Program-made: the position numbers and the translations under genes
Assembly (NCBI GenBank): GCA_929200175.1
Contig: CAKMYR010000030.1
Location: 1-12,483, forward strand
Reading direction: 5' to 3'
Length of the DNA stretch: 12,483 nt
Origin: an uncultured Gammaproteobacteria bacterium
GTDB lineage: Bacteria; Pseudomonadota; Gammaproteobacteria; PS1; Pseudothioglobaceae
Shown here: positions 1-6,772 of the stretch, one piece after another
How positions within the stretch are numbered: position 1 is the stretch's first letter
Layout of the letters: every line of letters begins with the position of its first letter
Notes under the pieces: generated by a model
The model's input: the letters and a program-made list of their open reading frames with translations, nothing else
What the model was told of the DNA's origin: nothing
Database searches by the model: none

Positions 1-1
1 T

Positions 2-58
2 ACGCCAACAGAGCAAAAATTATGTTTTAAATTAGGAGGATTTATTAAAAAATATTGA
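2..58 (+). CDS. Possible 3' end of an unidentified upstream gene (partial)
   Basis: One plus-strand frame stays open from the window edge to a TGA at 56-58 and would encode about 18 residues ending in KLGGFIKKY. It is the longest of the three plus-strand frames before a stop, but the other two run only slightly shorter, so openness alone is weak evidence. The stop falls inside the left arm of the inverted repeat at 53-90, which could then lie in this gene's 3' end. I do not recognise the sequence. The stretch may equally be non-coding. Confidence 0.22.
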   Translation, partial: TPTEQKLCFKLGGFIKKY

Positions 59-90
59 TAATAACAAAAGATAAAAAATTATTATCAATA
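53..90. repeat. Perfect 12-bp inverted repeat, 14-nt spacer
   Basis: TATTGATAATAA at 53-64 is the exact reverse complement of TTATTATCAATA at 79-90, with a 14-nt A-rich spacer. As RNA it would form a 12-bp hairpin with a single G-C pair. No U-tract follows on the plus strand, so it is not a textbook intrinsic terminator. A transcript-end hairpin for the upstream gene or a protein-binding site ahead of the phosphoesterase gene are both possible. Confidence 0.6.
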
Positions 91-123
91 AATCTATTGC
101 TAATAGTTAAAATGTAAATTTTT

Positions 124-129
124 TATAAT
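124..129 (+). promoter_or_regulatory. Possible -10 hexamer for the phosphoesterase operon
   Basis: A perfect TATAAT lies 14 nt before the ATG at 144. No convincing -35 element is found at 16-18 bp upstream (the 17-bp position holds TAATAG), and such hexamers arise by chance in DNA this AT-rich. If used, the leader would be only about 8 nt. Confidence 0.25.
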
Positions 130-143
130 AATAAAGTATAAAA

Positions 144-1241
144 ATGAGCTGGAGTTTTTTAATAGCATTTACAGTATCAAATTCTATTTTAGTTTTAATT
201 CACTTTTATTTTCTACATAAATTAAAGACCATATTTAGTTTAAAGTTATCTAATATATTATTATTGCTATTTGCGTTTGTTTTAATCATTTCATTTGTTG
301 TCTCTCATTCTATAAATATGTTTATAGAAACTGATTCATTATTTTTTATTCAAGTTACTAACTATATATTTGGCTTTGTTATTTATTTTTTACTAATCTT
401 TTTAGTCTGGGAAATTATTTATCTTTTTGGTAAAAAGTTTTTAAAAAAATATATTAAAAATATTAATTATTCATTATTTGCTTTAGTAGTAGCTTTATTT
501 TTATTTTCTGCATATAATTTTTATAGAGATATTACTATTAAAGAATTTACAATCTATAGTGATAAAGTAAGTAAAGACTATACTGTTATGCATATTACTG
601 ATACTCAATATGGCAGTATTAATAACTATGATTTAAGGCGTATAGCAAAAACTATTAATAATATTCTAGCTAAGCAAAATATTGATATTATTATTTTTAC
701 TGGAGATTTTGTTGATACAAACATTAATCATAATCCTATTTTTAAGGTATTAGATTTTAAAAGTACTAAATTTTTTACTCTTGGTAATCATGAATTTATT
801 CACAATACTGGGACAATTTTAGAGGTAATCAAAGATGTTGGATATCAAATTTTAAGAAGTAGAAATATTGAGATTGACGAGCTTAATATTATTGGCATTG
901 ATGATAGCAGAGATATAAAACAAATAGCAAATACCTTAGATACATATAAGTTAACGAATAATGAAAAATTTAATATCTTGGCTTATCATCGTCCTAGCGG
1001 GGTAATTGATGCTAAAAACAAAAAGATAGATTTAATGTTAAGTGGTCATACTCACGGAGGACAATTTTTTCCTTTTACGATAGTAGTTGATTATATTTTT
1101 GGCTTTAAATCTGGTCTGACAAAAATTGATGATTTTCACCTTTATCTTTCAGATGGTTTAGGGGTTTGGGGTCCGAAATTACGCCTTGGATCAAGCAATG
1201 ATTTGGCGATTTTTACTATCAAGCCTAAAAATAAAAATTAA
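144..1241 (+). CDS. Membrane-anchored calcineurin-like metallophosphoesterase
   Basis: A 365-residue protein with about four hydrophobic helices in its N-terminal third (roughly residues 5-25, 38-57, 68-95, 108-124), followed by a metallophosphoesterase domain from about residue 146. The metal-binding blocks appear in order: D153-T-Q155, GD188FVD191, GN215HE, H282 in YHRPSG, and GH302TH304GGQ. The overall plan matches the YaeI/YkuE-like membrane phosphohydrolases, some of which act on lipid pyrophosphates; the substrate cannot be read here. The usual DxH of block 1 is DxQ, which also occurs in some other branches of the superfamily, so loss of activity should not be assumed. The ATG at 144 has no Shine-Dalgarno sequence. 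It heads the run toward def; the next start is 46 bp on. Family is secure, substrate and side of the membrane are not. Confidence 0.9.
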   Translation: MSWSFLIAFTVSNSILVLIHFYFLHKLKTIFSLKLSNILLLLFAFVLIISFVVSHSINMFIETDSLFFIQVTNYIFGFVIYFLLIFLVWEIIYLFGKKFLKKYIKNINYSLFALVVALFLFSAYNFYRDITIKEFTIYSDKVSKDYTVMHITDTQYGSINNYDLRRIAKTINNILAKQNIDIIIFTGDFVDTNINHNPIFKVLDFKSTKFFTLGNHEFIHNTGTILEVIKDVGYQILRSRNIEIDELNIIGIDDSRDIKQIANTLDTYKLTNNEKFNILAYHRPSGVIDAKNKKIDLMLSGHTHGGQFFPFTIVVDYIFGFKSGLTKIDDFHLYLSDGLGVWGPKLRLGSSNDLAIFTIKPKNKN

Positions 1242-1254
1242 ATCTAATTTACTT

Positions 1255-1260
1255 TATAAT
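1255..1260 (+). promoter_or_regulatory. Possible -10 hexamer for the methyltransferase gene
   Basis: TATAAT sits in the 46-bp gap before the ATG at 1288, with no matching -35 element at normal spacing. Copies of CTAATTTA flank it at 1244-1251 and 1267-1274. It could give internal initiation within the operon; chance occurrence in AT-rich DNA is a real alternative. Confidence 0.25.
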
Positions 1261-1287
1261 AAAAGCCTAATTTAAAAAACAAATACA

Positions 1288-1941
1288 ATGAATATTACTA
1301 AAGCAAGAAACAATTTAATTGAAAGTCAAGTTCGTCCCTGGGGCGGAATTAACTACGACGCCAACAACGCATTAAAAAATACTCCAAGAGAAGATTTTGT
1401 ACCAGATAAATATAAAAAATTAGCCTTTGCTGATATTGAAATACCGCTTAATGCTAAAGCTAAAATGTTTAATCCAAAAATAGAAGGAAGAATACTAGCA
1501 GAGCTTGATATTAAAAGTAATCAAACTGTTTTAGAAATAGGTACAGGAAGTGGCTATCTAACAGCAGTTATTGCCAAACTAGCTAAATCAGTAGTAACTA
1601 TTGAAATTGATGAGGATTTAAGCAAGCAAGCTCAAGAAAAAACAGCTAAATTAAAACTTAATAATATAACTTACAAAGTAGCTGATGCTACAAAAGATTT
1701 AGATATAAATGATTTTTTTGATATTATTATTGTAGGTAGTGCAATGCCGCAAATAAATCAAAATTATCTATATTTACTAAATACAAATGGCAAAATGTTT
1801 GTAGTAGAAGGTGAGTATAACGCTATGAGCGCAAAGCTAATTACTAGAATAAGTAAAGATAAATGGCAATATAAATCTTTATTTGAAACTAATATAAATA
1901 CTATGCAAGGTTTAGCTAAAAAAGCAAGCTTTAAATTTTAA
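1288..1941 (+). CDS. Protein-L-isoaspartate O-methyltransferase-like protein (divergent PIMT family)
   Basis: A 217-residue SAM-dependent methyltransferase of the PIMT family (COG2518 type). The N-terminus has the family pattern ending in PR-x-DFVP (33-39), and SAM motif I is VLEIGTGSGYLTA at 81-93, followed by the acidic strand end IEIDE. True repair enzymes carry a Ser in a (Q/T)IS(Q/A)P-like stretch just before the SAM domain; here the same region reads KMFNPKIEGR (59-68), with no such motif. That form is typical of a second PIMT-like group in beta- and gammaproteobacteria, often encoded near tolC, whose activity is less clear. Isoaspartyl repair is therefore a weak prediction, and I give no symbol. 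No Shine-Dalgarno precedes the ATG. The exporter gene starts 4 nt after its stop, so co-transcription is likely. Confidence 0.85.
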   Translation: MNITKARNNLIESQVRPWGGINYDANNALKNTPREDFVPDKYKKLAFADIEIPLNAKAKMFNPKIEGRILAELDIKSNQTVLEIGTGSGYLTAVIAKLAKSVVTIEIDEDLSKQAQEKTAKLKLNNITYKVADATKDLDINDFFDIIIVGSAMPQINQNYLYLLNTNGKMFVVEGEYNAMSAKLITRISKDKWQYKSLFETNINTMQGLAKKASFKF

Positions 1942-1945
1942 TCTG

Positions 1946-4351
1946 GTGACAAATTTTTATAATTTTATTGTTAAAAAAGCATTTATTAGCGCTATTGTTT
2001 TAGTCCTTATAATTGCTTTTTTTATAGTACAAATACCTAATTTTAAGCTAGACGCCTCATCAGATTCATTAATATTAGAAGGCAATGAAAATCTATCTTA
2101 TTATCAGGGAATTAGAAAATCTTTTGCCTCAGATAATTACTTATTAATTAGTTATCAAGTAAATGATGATTTGCTTTCTTCTGATCAAATTGCAAATATT
2201 AAAAAACTTAGAGAAGAGTTAAGAGCATTACCTTTAATTGATTCAGTTACAACTGTTTTAGATGTACCTTTGTTTAAATCACCGCCTATTTCAATTTTTG
2301 AAATACAATCAAAAAAAGTATCAATTGATAATAATAATGCTAATTTAAAGCAGGCGATTGAAGAACTAACAAGCTCGCCTATATATGCAAATAATTTAGT
2401 AAGCCTAGATGGTAAAACTACAGCGATTTTAATTAATCTTAAGAGTAACAAAGAACTTAAAGATTTAAATAAAAAATTAAATCAAATTAATAGTTTAAAA
2501 ACTGAAAAAAATCTTAGTAAAAGTGAATTAGATGAATTAAAAATTATTAAACAAAACATAGCTTTTGCAACTACTAAAAAAAATAAATTACAAGCTCAAA
2601 CTATTGAAGATATTCGCTTAATTATGGATAAATACAAAGGTAAAGCTAATTTATTTTTAGGCGGACTACCACTGATTAATCATGACATAATTAACTATAT
2701 AAATAATGATTTAATAGTATTTAGCTTAGCGATAATTTTATTGATGGCTGTGATTTTAGCTATTATTTTTAAAAATATTCGCTTTGTTATTATGCCAATC
2801 GGTATTAGCTTATCAAGCGCACTTACGATGACTGGGATTTTGGCTTTTTTAGGCTGGAAAGTAACTGTTGTTTCTGCTAATTTTTTCTCACTTTTGCTAG
2901 TTATGACCTTATCTATTACTATTCATCTTATAGTGCGTTATCGAGAATTAGCTAATAAAAATTTAGATTTTTCAAAAAATCAATTGATTGTAACAAGCTT
3001 AGAGCAGATGTTTAAGCCTTGTTTATATACTGCATTAACTACAATTATTGCCTTTATTTCTTTAATAGTTAGCGATATTAAGCCTATAATTGATTTTGGT
3101 TATATGATGTCAATAGGGGCAATGCTTGCTCTTGGAATTTCATTTTTGGCATTTCCAATAATTATGTCTTTATTACCAAAAAAAAATATAAAAAATATTA
3201 AAACTGAATTTAGTATAACTAAAAGTTTAGCTAAATTTACTCAAAAATTTGGTAACTATTTATTAGCTTTAGTATTATTACTACTAGCTATTGCTGTTTT
3301 TGGAATTAGTAAACTTAGTGTTGAAAATCGCTTTATTGATTATTTTAAAAAAGATACTGAAATCAATCAAGGATTAACATTCATTGATAAAGAGCTAGGT
3401 GGCACCATGCCGCTTGAAGTAATTATTGATTATGTGCCTGCCTATGATGGAAGCAAAATAATGCCTGATCAAATATATTGGGATGACGAAGATTTTAGAA
3501 ATGAAATAGCAAAAATACATAGGTATATTGATAGCCTTGATGAAAGCGGAAAAGTACTCTCAATAGATACTTTAATGCAATTTATTAATCAAATAAATAA
3601 TGGCGGTCTTGGCATATTTGGCAATAGTGTAAATCGTTTTATTCCAGATAGGTTTAAAGCTACTATAATTGATCCTTATATTTCAAAAAAAGATGGAAGA
3701 ATTAGAATTGTTACTAGAATAAAAGAAACTAATAAAGAATTAAAACGAAATGATTTAATTAAAAAAATAACTAACTATATCCAAAACGAAACATCTTTTA
3801 AAAATGGTGATAGCTTTCATGTGAACGGAACGTTAGTTCTATATAATGATATGCTCCAGAGTTTGTTTAATTCACAAATTAAAACTATTGGCTCTGTTTT
3901 TGTTATAATTTTTATTACATTTTTGTTTGTATTTAGATCAATTACTTTATCATTTTTAGCAATAATAACAAATACTTTACCCTCTATTTTTATTCTTGGA
4001 ATAATGGGATTATTAAATATTCCACTAGATTTAATGACTATAACTATTGCTGCTATTGCAATTGGTATTGGAGTAGATAACGCTATTCATTATATTCATC
4101 GTTTTAAAACAGAATTTAAACAAGATAATAACTATCTAAATGCTATGTATAGATCTCATGCTAGTATTGGGCTTGCTATGTTTTATACATCTATAACTGT
4201 TACTTTAGGTTTTTTGATTTTGGTTTTATCTAATTTTATTCCTAGTATATATTTTGGTATTTTTACTGCTATTGCGATGCTTACTGCATTACTTTCAAAT
4301 TTAACACTATTACCTAAATTAATTCTACTTGTAAAACCAAAAATTAATTAA
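1946..4351 (+). CDS. RND/MMPL-family exporter (HAE3 type)
   Basis: An 801-residue inner-membrane protein with the duplicated RND layout: TM1 at about 11-29, a periplasmic domain to about 250, five helices to about 409, TM7 at about 437-455, a second periplasmic domain to about 645, then five helices to the end, 12 in total. Each half carries a sterol-sensing/MMPL-like helix bundle. TM10 has GVDNAIHYIH (709-717 region) with Asp711, the likely proton-relay residue; the equivalent first-half stretch SITIHLIVRYR (323-333) lacks an Asp. Residues about 165-230 look helical and Lys/Glu-rich. HAE3 relatives move lipids or hydrophobic compounds, but the cargo cannot be inferred. The start is GTG at 1946, 4 nt after the preceding stop; no ATG occurs in frame until residue 227. 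The nadB gene follows after 4 nt. Confidence 0.9.
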   Translation: MTNFYNFIVKKAFISAIVLVLIIAFFIVQIPNFKLDASSDSLILEGNENLSYYQGIRKSFASDNYLLISYQVNDDLLSSDQIANIKKLREELRALPLIDSVTTVLDVPLFKSPPISIFEIQSKKVSIDNNNANLKQAIEELTSSPIYANNLVSLDGKTTAILINLKSNKELKDLNKKLNQINSLKTEKNLSKSELDELKIIKQNIAFATTKKNKLQAQTIEDIRLIMDKYKGKANLFLGGLPLINHDIINYINNDLIVFSLAIILLMAVILAIIFKNIRFVIMPIGISLSSALTMTGILAFLGWKVTVVSANFFSLLLVMTLSITIHLIVRYRELANKNLDFSKNQLIVTSLEQMFKPCLYTALTTIIAFISLIVSDIKPIIDFGYMMSIGAMLALGISFLAFPIIMSLLPKKNIKNIKTEFSITKSLAKFTQKFGNYLLALVLLLLAIAVFGISKLSVENRFIDYFKKDTEINQGLTFIDKELGGTMPLEVIIDYVPAYDGSKIMPDQIYWDDEDFRNEIAKIHRYIDSLDESGKVLSIDTLMQFINQINNGGLGIFGNSVNRFIPDRFKATIIDPYISKKDGRIRIVTRIKETNKELKRNDLIKKITNYIQNETSFKNGDSFHVNGTLVLYNDMLQSLFNSQIKTIGSVFVIIFITFLFVFRSITLSFLAIITNTLPSIFILGIMGLLNIPLDLMTITIAAIAIGIGVDNAIHYIHRFKTEFKQDNNYLNAMYRSHASIGLAMFYTSITVTLGFLILVLSNFIPSIYFGIFTAIAMLTALLSNLTLLPKLILLVKPKIN

Positions 4352-4355
4352 ACAT

Positions 4356-5912
4356 ATGTCTATTAAGCATAATTTTGATGTTTTAATTATAGGATCTGGT
4401 AGCTCTGGACTTATGAGTGCTTTACAGCTATCAAAAGATTTATCAATAGCTATTCTTGCTAAATACAACACTTTAGAATCTTGTTCATACTACGCACAAG
4501 GAGGCATATCAGCAGTACTTGATGCTAATGATGATTTTGAATGTCATATCCAAGATACTTTAAAAACAGGTGAAGGATTAAGTAATGAAGAATCTACTCG
4601 TTTTATGGTGAAAAAATCACCTGATGCTATTAAGTCTTTAGAAAAAAATGGGGTAAATTTTACCTCTGATTCTAATAAATATCATTTAACTACTGAAGGT
4701 GGCCATAGTAAAAGAAGAGTGGCTCATGTAGCTGATAAAACTGGACAATCAATTCAAACTAACTTATATAAATCTGTCCTTAAAAGAAAAAATATAACTA
4801 TATTTGAAAATTATATATCTATTGATTTATTAATAAGAAACTCATCTTGTTTTGGTGCTTATGTACTTAATAAAAAAAATGATCAAGTTGAAAACTTTAT
4901 CGCCCATAAAACAATATTAGCAACCGGAGGAGCATCTAAGGCTTATTTATATACTTCAAATCCAGATACTTCAACTGGAGACGGAATTGCTATGGCTTAT
5001 AACGCAGGTTGTAATATTGTTAATATGGAGTTTACCCAATTTCATCCTACTTGTTTGTATCATCCACATGCAAAGTCATTTTTAATATCAGAAACTTTGC
5101 GCGGAGAAGGAGCTAAATTAGTCTTACCAAATGGCAAGCCTTTTATGCATAAATACAGTGATAAAAAAGAACTTGCTTCGCGTGATATTGTTGCTAGAGC
5201 TATAGACGCAGAAATGAAAATTAATGGTCTTGAATGTGTTTATTTAGATATCTCTTTTAAAGATAAAGAATGGATTAAAAAATTATTTCCTACAATTTAT
5301 AAAAAATGCTTAAGTTTTGGTATTGATATTTGTAAACAAACTATCCCTGTCGTGCCAGCATCACATTACACTTGCGGAGGAGTGCAAGTCAATCTAAATG
5401 GAAAAACTAATATAAATAATTTGTACGCTATTGGCGAGGTTGCTTATAGCGGGGTTCACGGAGCAAATAGAATGGCTAGTAATTCCTTATTAGAATGTAT
5501 AGTTTTTGCAAAATCTTGTGCTAATGATATTAATAAATCAAATTTAGCAAAAGAACATCTTGAATTTGATTGTTGGGATGCATCAAAATTTCATCAATCT
5601 AAAGAAAAAGTGGTAGTATTACATCTTTGGTATGAAGTTAGAAGAATTATGTGGAATTTTGTAGGAATAGTTCGTAATAATAAACGACTACATTATGCCA
5701 AACAACGTATTAGTCAAATTCAAAATGAAGTAAATAAATATTATTGGCTTTATTTAGTTTCAAATGATTTGATTGAACTTAGAAACCTAGTTAATGTATC
5801 TCAGATTATAATTAAATCTGCAATTAGTAGACATGAAAGTCGTGGCTTGCATTACAATGAAGATTATCCTGAAAAATTAGATAAAGCTTTTGATACAATA
5901 ATAAAAAAATAA
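4356..5912 (+). CDS. nadB: L-aspartate oxidase, first step of de novo NAD synthesis
   Basis: A 518-residue FAD flavoprotein of the succinate dehydrogenase/fumarate reductase family that oxidises L-aspartate to iminoaspartate, which quinolinate synthase NadA then uses. The FAD dinucleotide loop is GSGSSG at 13-18. SYYAQGGISA (44-53) and EGGHSKRR (114-121) are NadB hallmarks, with Glu114 matching the E. coli Glu121 that sets aspartate specificity. Further active-site residues visible are His230 (QFHPTC), Arg276 (SRDIVARA), His337 (PASHYTCGG) and Arg372 (HGANRMASNSLLE). Length is a little under that of E. coli NadB (540). The C-terminal helical domain is intact. The ATG at 4356 lies 4 nt after the exporter stop and has no Shine-Dalgarno, suggesting coupled translation. 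An A8 tract lies at 4872-4879 in frame. The partner genes nadA and nadC are not in this window. Confidence 0.96.
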   Translation: MSIKHNFDVLIIGSGSSGLMSALQLSKDLSIAILAKYNTLESCSYYAQGGISAVLDANDDFECHIQDTLKTGEGLSNEESTRFMVKKSPDAIKSLEKNGVNFTSDSNKYHLTTEGGHSKRRVAHVADKTGQSIQTNLYKSVLKRKNITIFENYISIDLLIRNSSCFGAYVLNKKNDQVENFIAHKTILATGGASKAYLYTSNPDTSTGDGIAMAYNAGCNIVNMEFTQFHPTCLYHPHAKSFLISETLRGEGAKLVLPNGKPFMHKYSDKKELASRDIVARAIDAEMKINGLECVYLDISFKDKEWIKKLFPTIYKKCLSFGIDICKQTIPVVPASHYTCGGVQVNLNGKTNINNLYAIGEVAYSGVHGANRMASNSLLECIVFAKSCANDINKSNLAKEHLEFDCWDASKFHQSKEKVVVLHLWYEVRRIMWNFVGIVRNNKRLHYAKQRISQIQNEVNKYYWLYLVSNDLIELRNLVNVSQIIIKSAISRHESRGLHYNEDYPEKLDKAFDTIIKK

Positions 5913-5924
5913 AATAATAAAAAT

Positions 5925-6404
5925 ATGATTCTACCTATTCTTAGTTACCCTGATAAGCGTTTACGCATTGTAGCTGAAAATGTTAAAAATGTTGACGATA
6001 CAATAAAAAAACTAGTAAGCGACATGTTTGAAACTATGTATGACAGCAATGGTATTGGATTAGCGGCAACTCAAGTTAATCACCATATAAGAGTTATTGT
6101 AATTGATATTTCTCAAGATAAAAGCCAACCTCTTTGTTTAATTAATCCAGAAATTATAGAAAAATCAGGTGAAATTAGCCTAGAAGAAGGATGTTTATCT
6201 GTGCCTGATTATAAGCATTTTATAAATCGTAATGACCACATTAAAATCCAAGCTTTAAATGAAAAAGGTAAAACATTTAAAATTGAGGCAAATGATTTAT
6301 TAAGTGTTTGTATTCAGCATGAGATGGATCACCTAAACGGTATTTTATTTGTTGATTATTTATCTAGAATAAAACAACAACGCCTTCTTAAAAAAATTAG
6401 TTAA
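5925..6404 (+). CDS. def: Peptide deformylase
   Basis: A 159-residue cytoplasmic metalloenzyme that removes the formyl group from the N-terminal Met of new proteins. All three signature blocks are present: GIGLAATQ at 43-50, EEGCLSVP at 87-94 with metal ligand Cys90, and QHEMDHLNG at 131-139 with metal ligands His132 and His136 and catalytic Glu133. It is about ten residues shorter than E. coli Def, mainly at the C-terminus. The start is 12 nt after nadB, so it is probably the last gene of that transcript. In many proteobacteria def is followed by fmt (Met-tRNA formyltransferase); here the next gene is fis, so fmt must be elsewhere or lost. The spacer before the ATG is A/T only, without a Shine-Dalgarno. 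Confidence 0.97.
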   Translation: MILPILSYPDKRLRIVAENVKNVDDTIKKLVSDMFETMYDSNGIGLAATQVNHHIRVIVIDISQDKSQPLCLINPEIIEKSGEISLEEGCLSVPDYKHFINRNDHIKIQALNEKGKTFKIEANDLLSVCIQHEMDHLNGILFVDYLSRIKQQRLLKKIS

Positions 6405-6413
6405 AGTTTATTT

Positions 6414-6441
6414 TTGGCATATATCATAATAAAAAAATACT
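6414..6441 (+). promoter_or_regulatory. Candidate sigma-70 promoter for fis-purH
   Basis: TTGGCA (6414-6419, 5 of 6 to TTGACA) is followed after 16 bp by AATACT (6436-6441, 4 of 6 to TATAAT). Initiation would be near 6449, leaving a leader of about 90 nt that contains the inverted repeat at 6491-6516. A second -10-like hexamer, TATACT at 6478-6483, lies in the second copy of the duplication without a good -35. Confidence 0.4.
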
Positions 6442-6442
6442 A

Positions 6443-6456
6443 ATATGTACACATAT
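6443..6456. repeat. Short inverted repeat overlapping the first direct repeat
   Basis: ATATGT (6443-6448) and ACATAT (6451-6456) are exact reverse complements separated by AC. The element sits at or just downstream of the candidate fis promoter start point. A small dyad of this kind could be an operator half-site pair, but 6-bp A/T-rich arms also arise by chance. Confidence 0.35.
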
Positions 6457-6490
6457 CAACTATTTTTTGGTATTCTTTATACTAATATTT

Positions 6491-6516
6491 ACATTAAATT
6501 TGCTTAAATTTAATGT
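6491..6516. repeat. Perfect 11-bp inverted repeat with GCTT loop, upstream of fis
   Basis: ACATTAAATTT (6491-6501) and AAATTTAATGT (6506-6516) are exact reverse complements around a 4-nt GCTT loop, ending 25 nt before the fis ATG. The short loop favours an RNA hairpin in the fis leader, and the symmetry would also suit a dimeric DNA-binding protein. No U-tract follows, so a terminator is unlikely. Its left arm overlaps the end of the second 15-bp direct repeat. Confidence 0.65.
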
Positions 6517-6541
6517 TACTAGAAAGTGTATTTAAAAAATT

Positions 6542-6772
6542 ATGAGCACCAAAGATTTATCCCATTTTATTAACCTAAAACTTAAACTCTACTTTAAACA
6601 ACTTAATAAGGTACCTGCAAGATCAGTACATAAAATGGTAATGCAAGAAACTGAATCAATAGTTATTAAATTTGTTTTAAATAAAGTTGATAGAAACAAA
6701 AGTGAAGCTTCAAAAATTTTAGGATTAAGTCGAGCTACTTTAGATAAAAAAATACAATTTTACAAGCTTTGA
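6542..6772 (+). CDS. fis: Fis-family nucleoid and transcription regulator (short form)
   Basis: A 76-residue protein whose C-terminal half is the Fis-type helix-turn-helix: N52-K-S-E-A-S-K-I-L-G-L-S-R-A-T-L-D-K-K, to about residue 72. The dimerisation helices fit residues about 28-48. Against E. coli Fis (98 residues) it lacks most of the N-terminal beta-hairpin region used in recombinase activation, as many non-enteric Fis proteins do. In an ungapped comparison Arg64, Thr66, Lys69 and Lys70 match E. coli Arg85, Thr87, Lys90 and Lys91, but Asp68 replaces Arg89, a basic recognition-helix residue. Its gene overlaps purH by 4 nt, the same neighbour found in Pseudomonas, which supports the assignment. 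The ATG at 6542 has no Shine-Dalgarno. The structured 137-bp upstream region suggests regulation, possibly by Fis itself. Confidence 0.88.
   Translation: MSTKDLSHFINLKLKLYFKQLNKVPARSVHKMVMQETESIVIKFVLNKVDRNKSEASKILGLSRATLDKKIQFYKL

Larger units (their letters stand above)
6409..6493 (+). repeat. Imperfect tandem duplication upstream of fis
   Basis: Two related segments lie head to tail. The left ends match as TATTTTTGGCAT (6409-6420) and TATTTTTTGGTAT (6461-6473). The right ends match at 14 of 15 positions as ATACTAATATGTACA (6437-6451) and ATACTAATATTTACA (6479-6493), offset by exactly 42 bp, about four helical turns. The inner part of the first copy is about 10 bp longer. This looks like a diverged duplication of a promoter or operator segment. 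Confidence 0.55.

Noticed and set aside
34..40. Perfect AGGAGGA Shine-Dalgarno-like sequence, with a TTG 14 nt downstream opening a 20-codon frame
   Set aside because: The spacing is too long and the short frame crosses the inverted repeat at 53-90. The sequence is better read as Gly-Gly codons in a possible upstream gene tail, or as chance.
2185..2451. Minus-strand frames at 2185-2451, 7114-7302, 7611-7895 and 12220-12432, and a plus-strand frame at 8825-9040 opposite glmU
   Set aside because: Each lies antisense within a confidently identified gene and resembles no protein family I know.
6502..6516. Possible Fis binding site in the inverted repeat upstream of fis
   Set aside because: The G, pyrimidine and A/T-core positions fit in one half, but the other half breaks the 15-bp consensus. 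With DNA this AT-rich the match is not informative.
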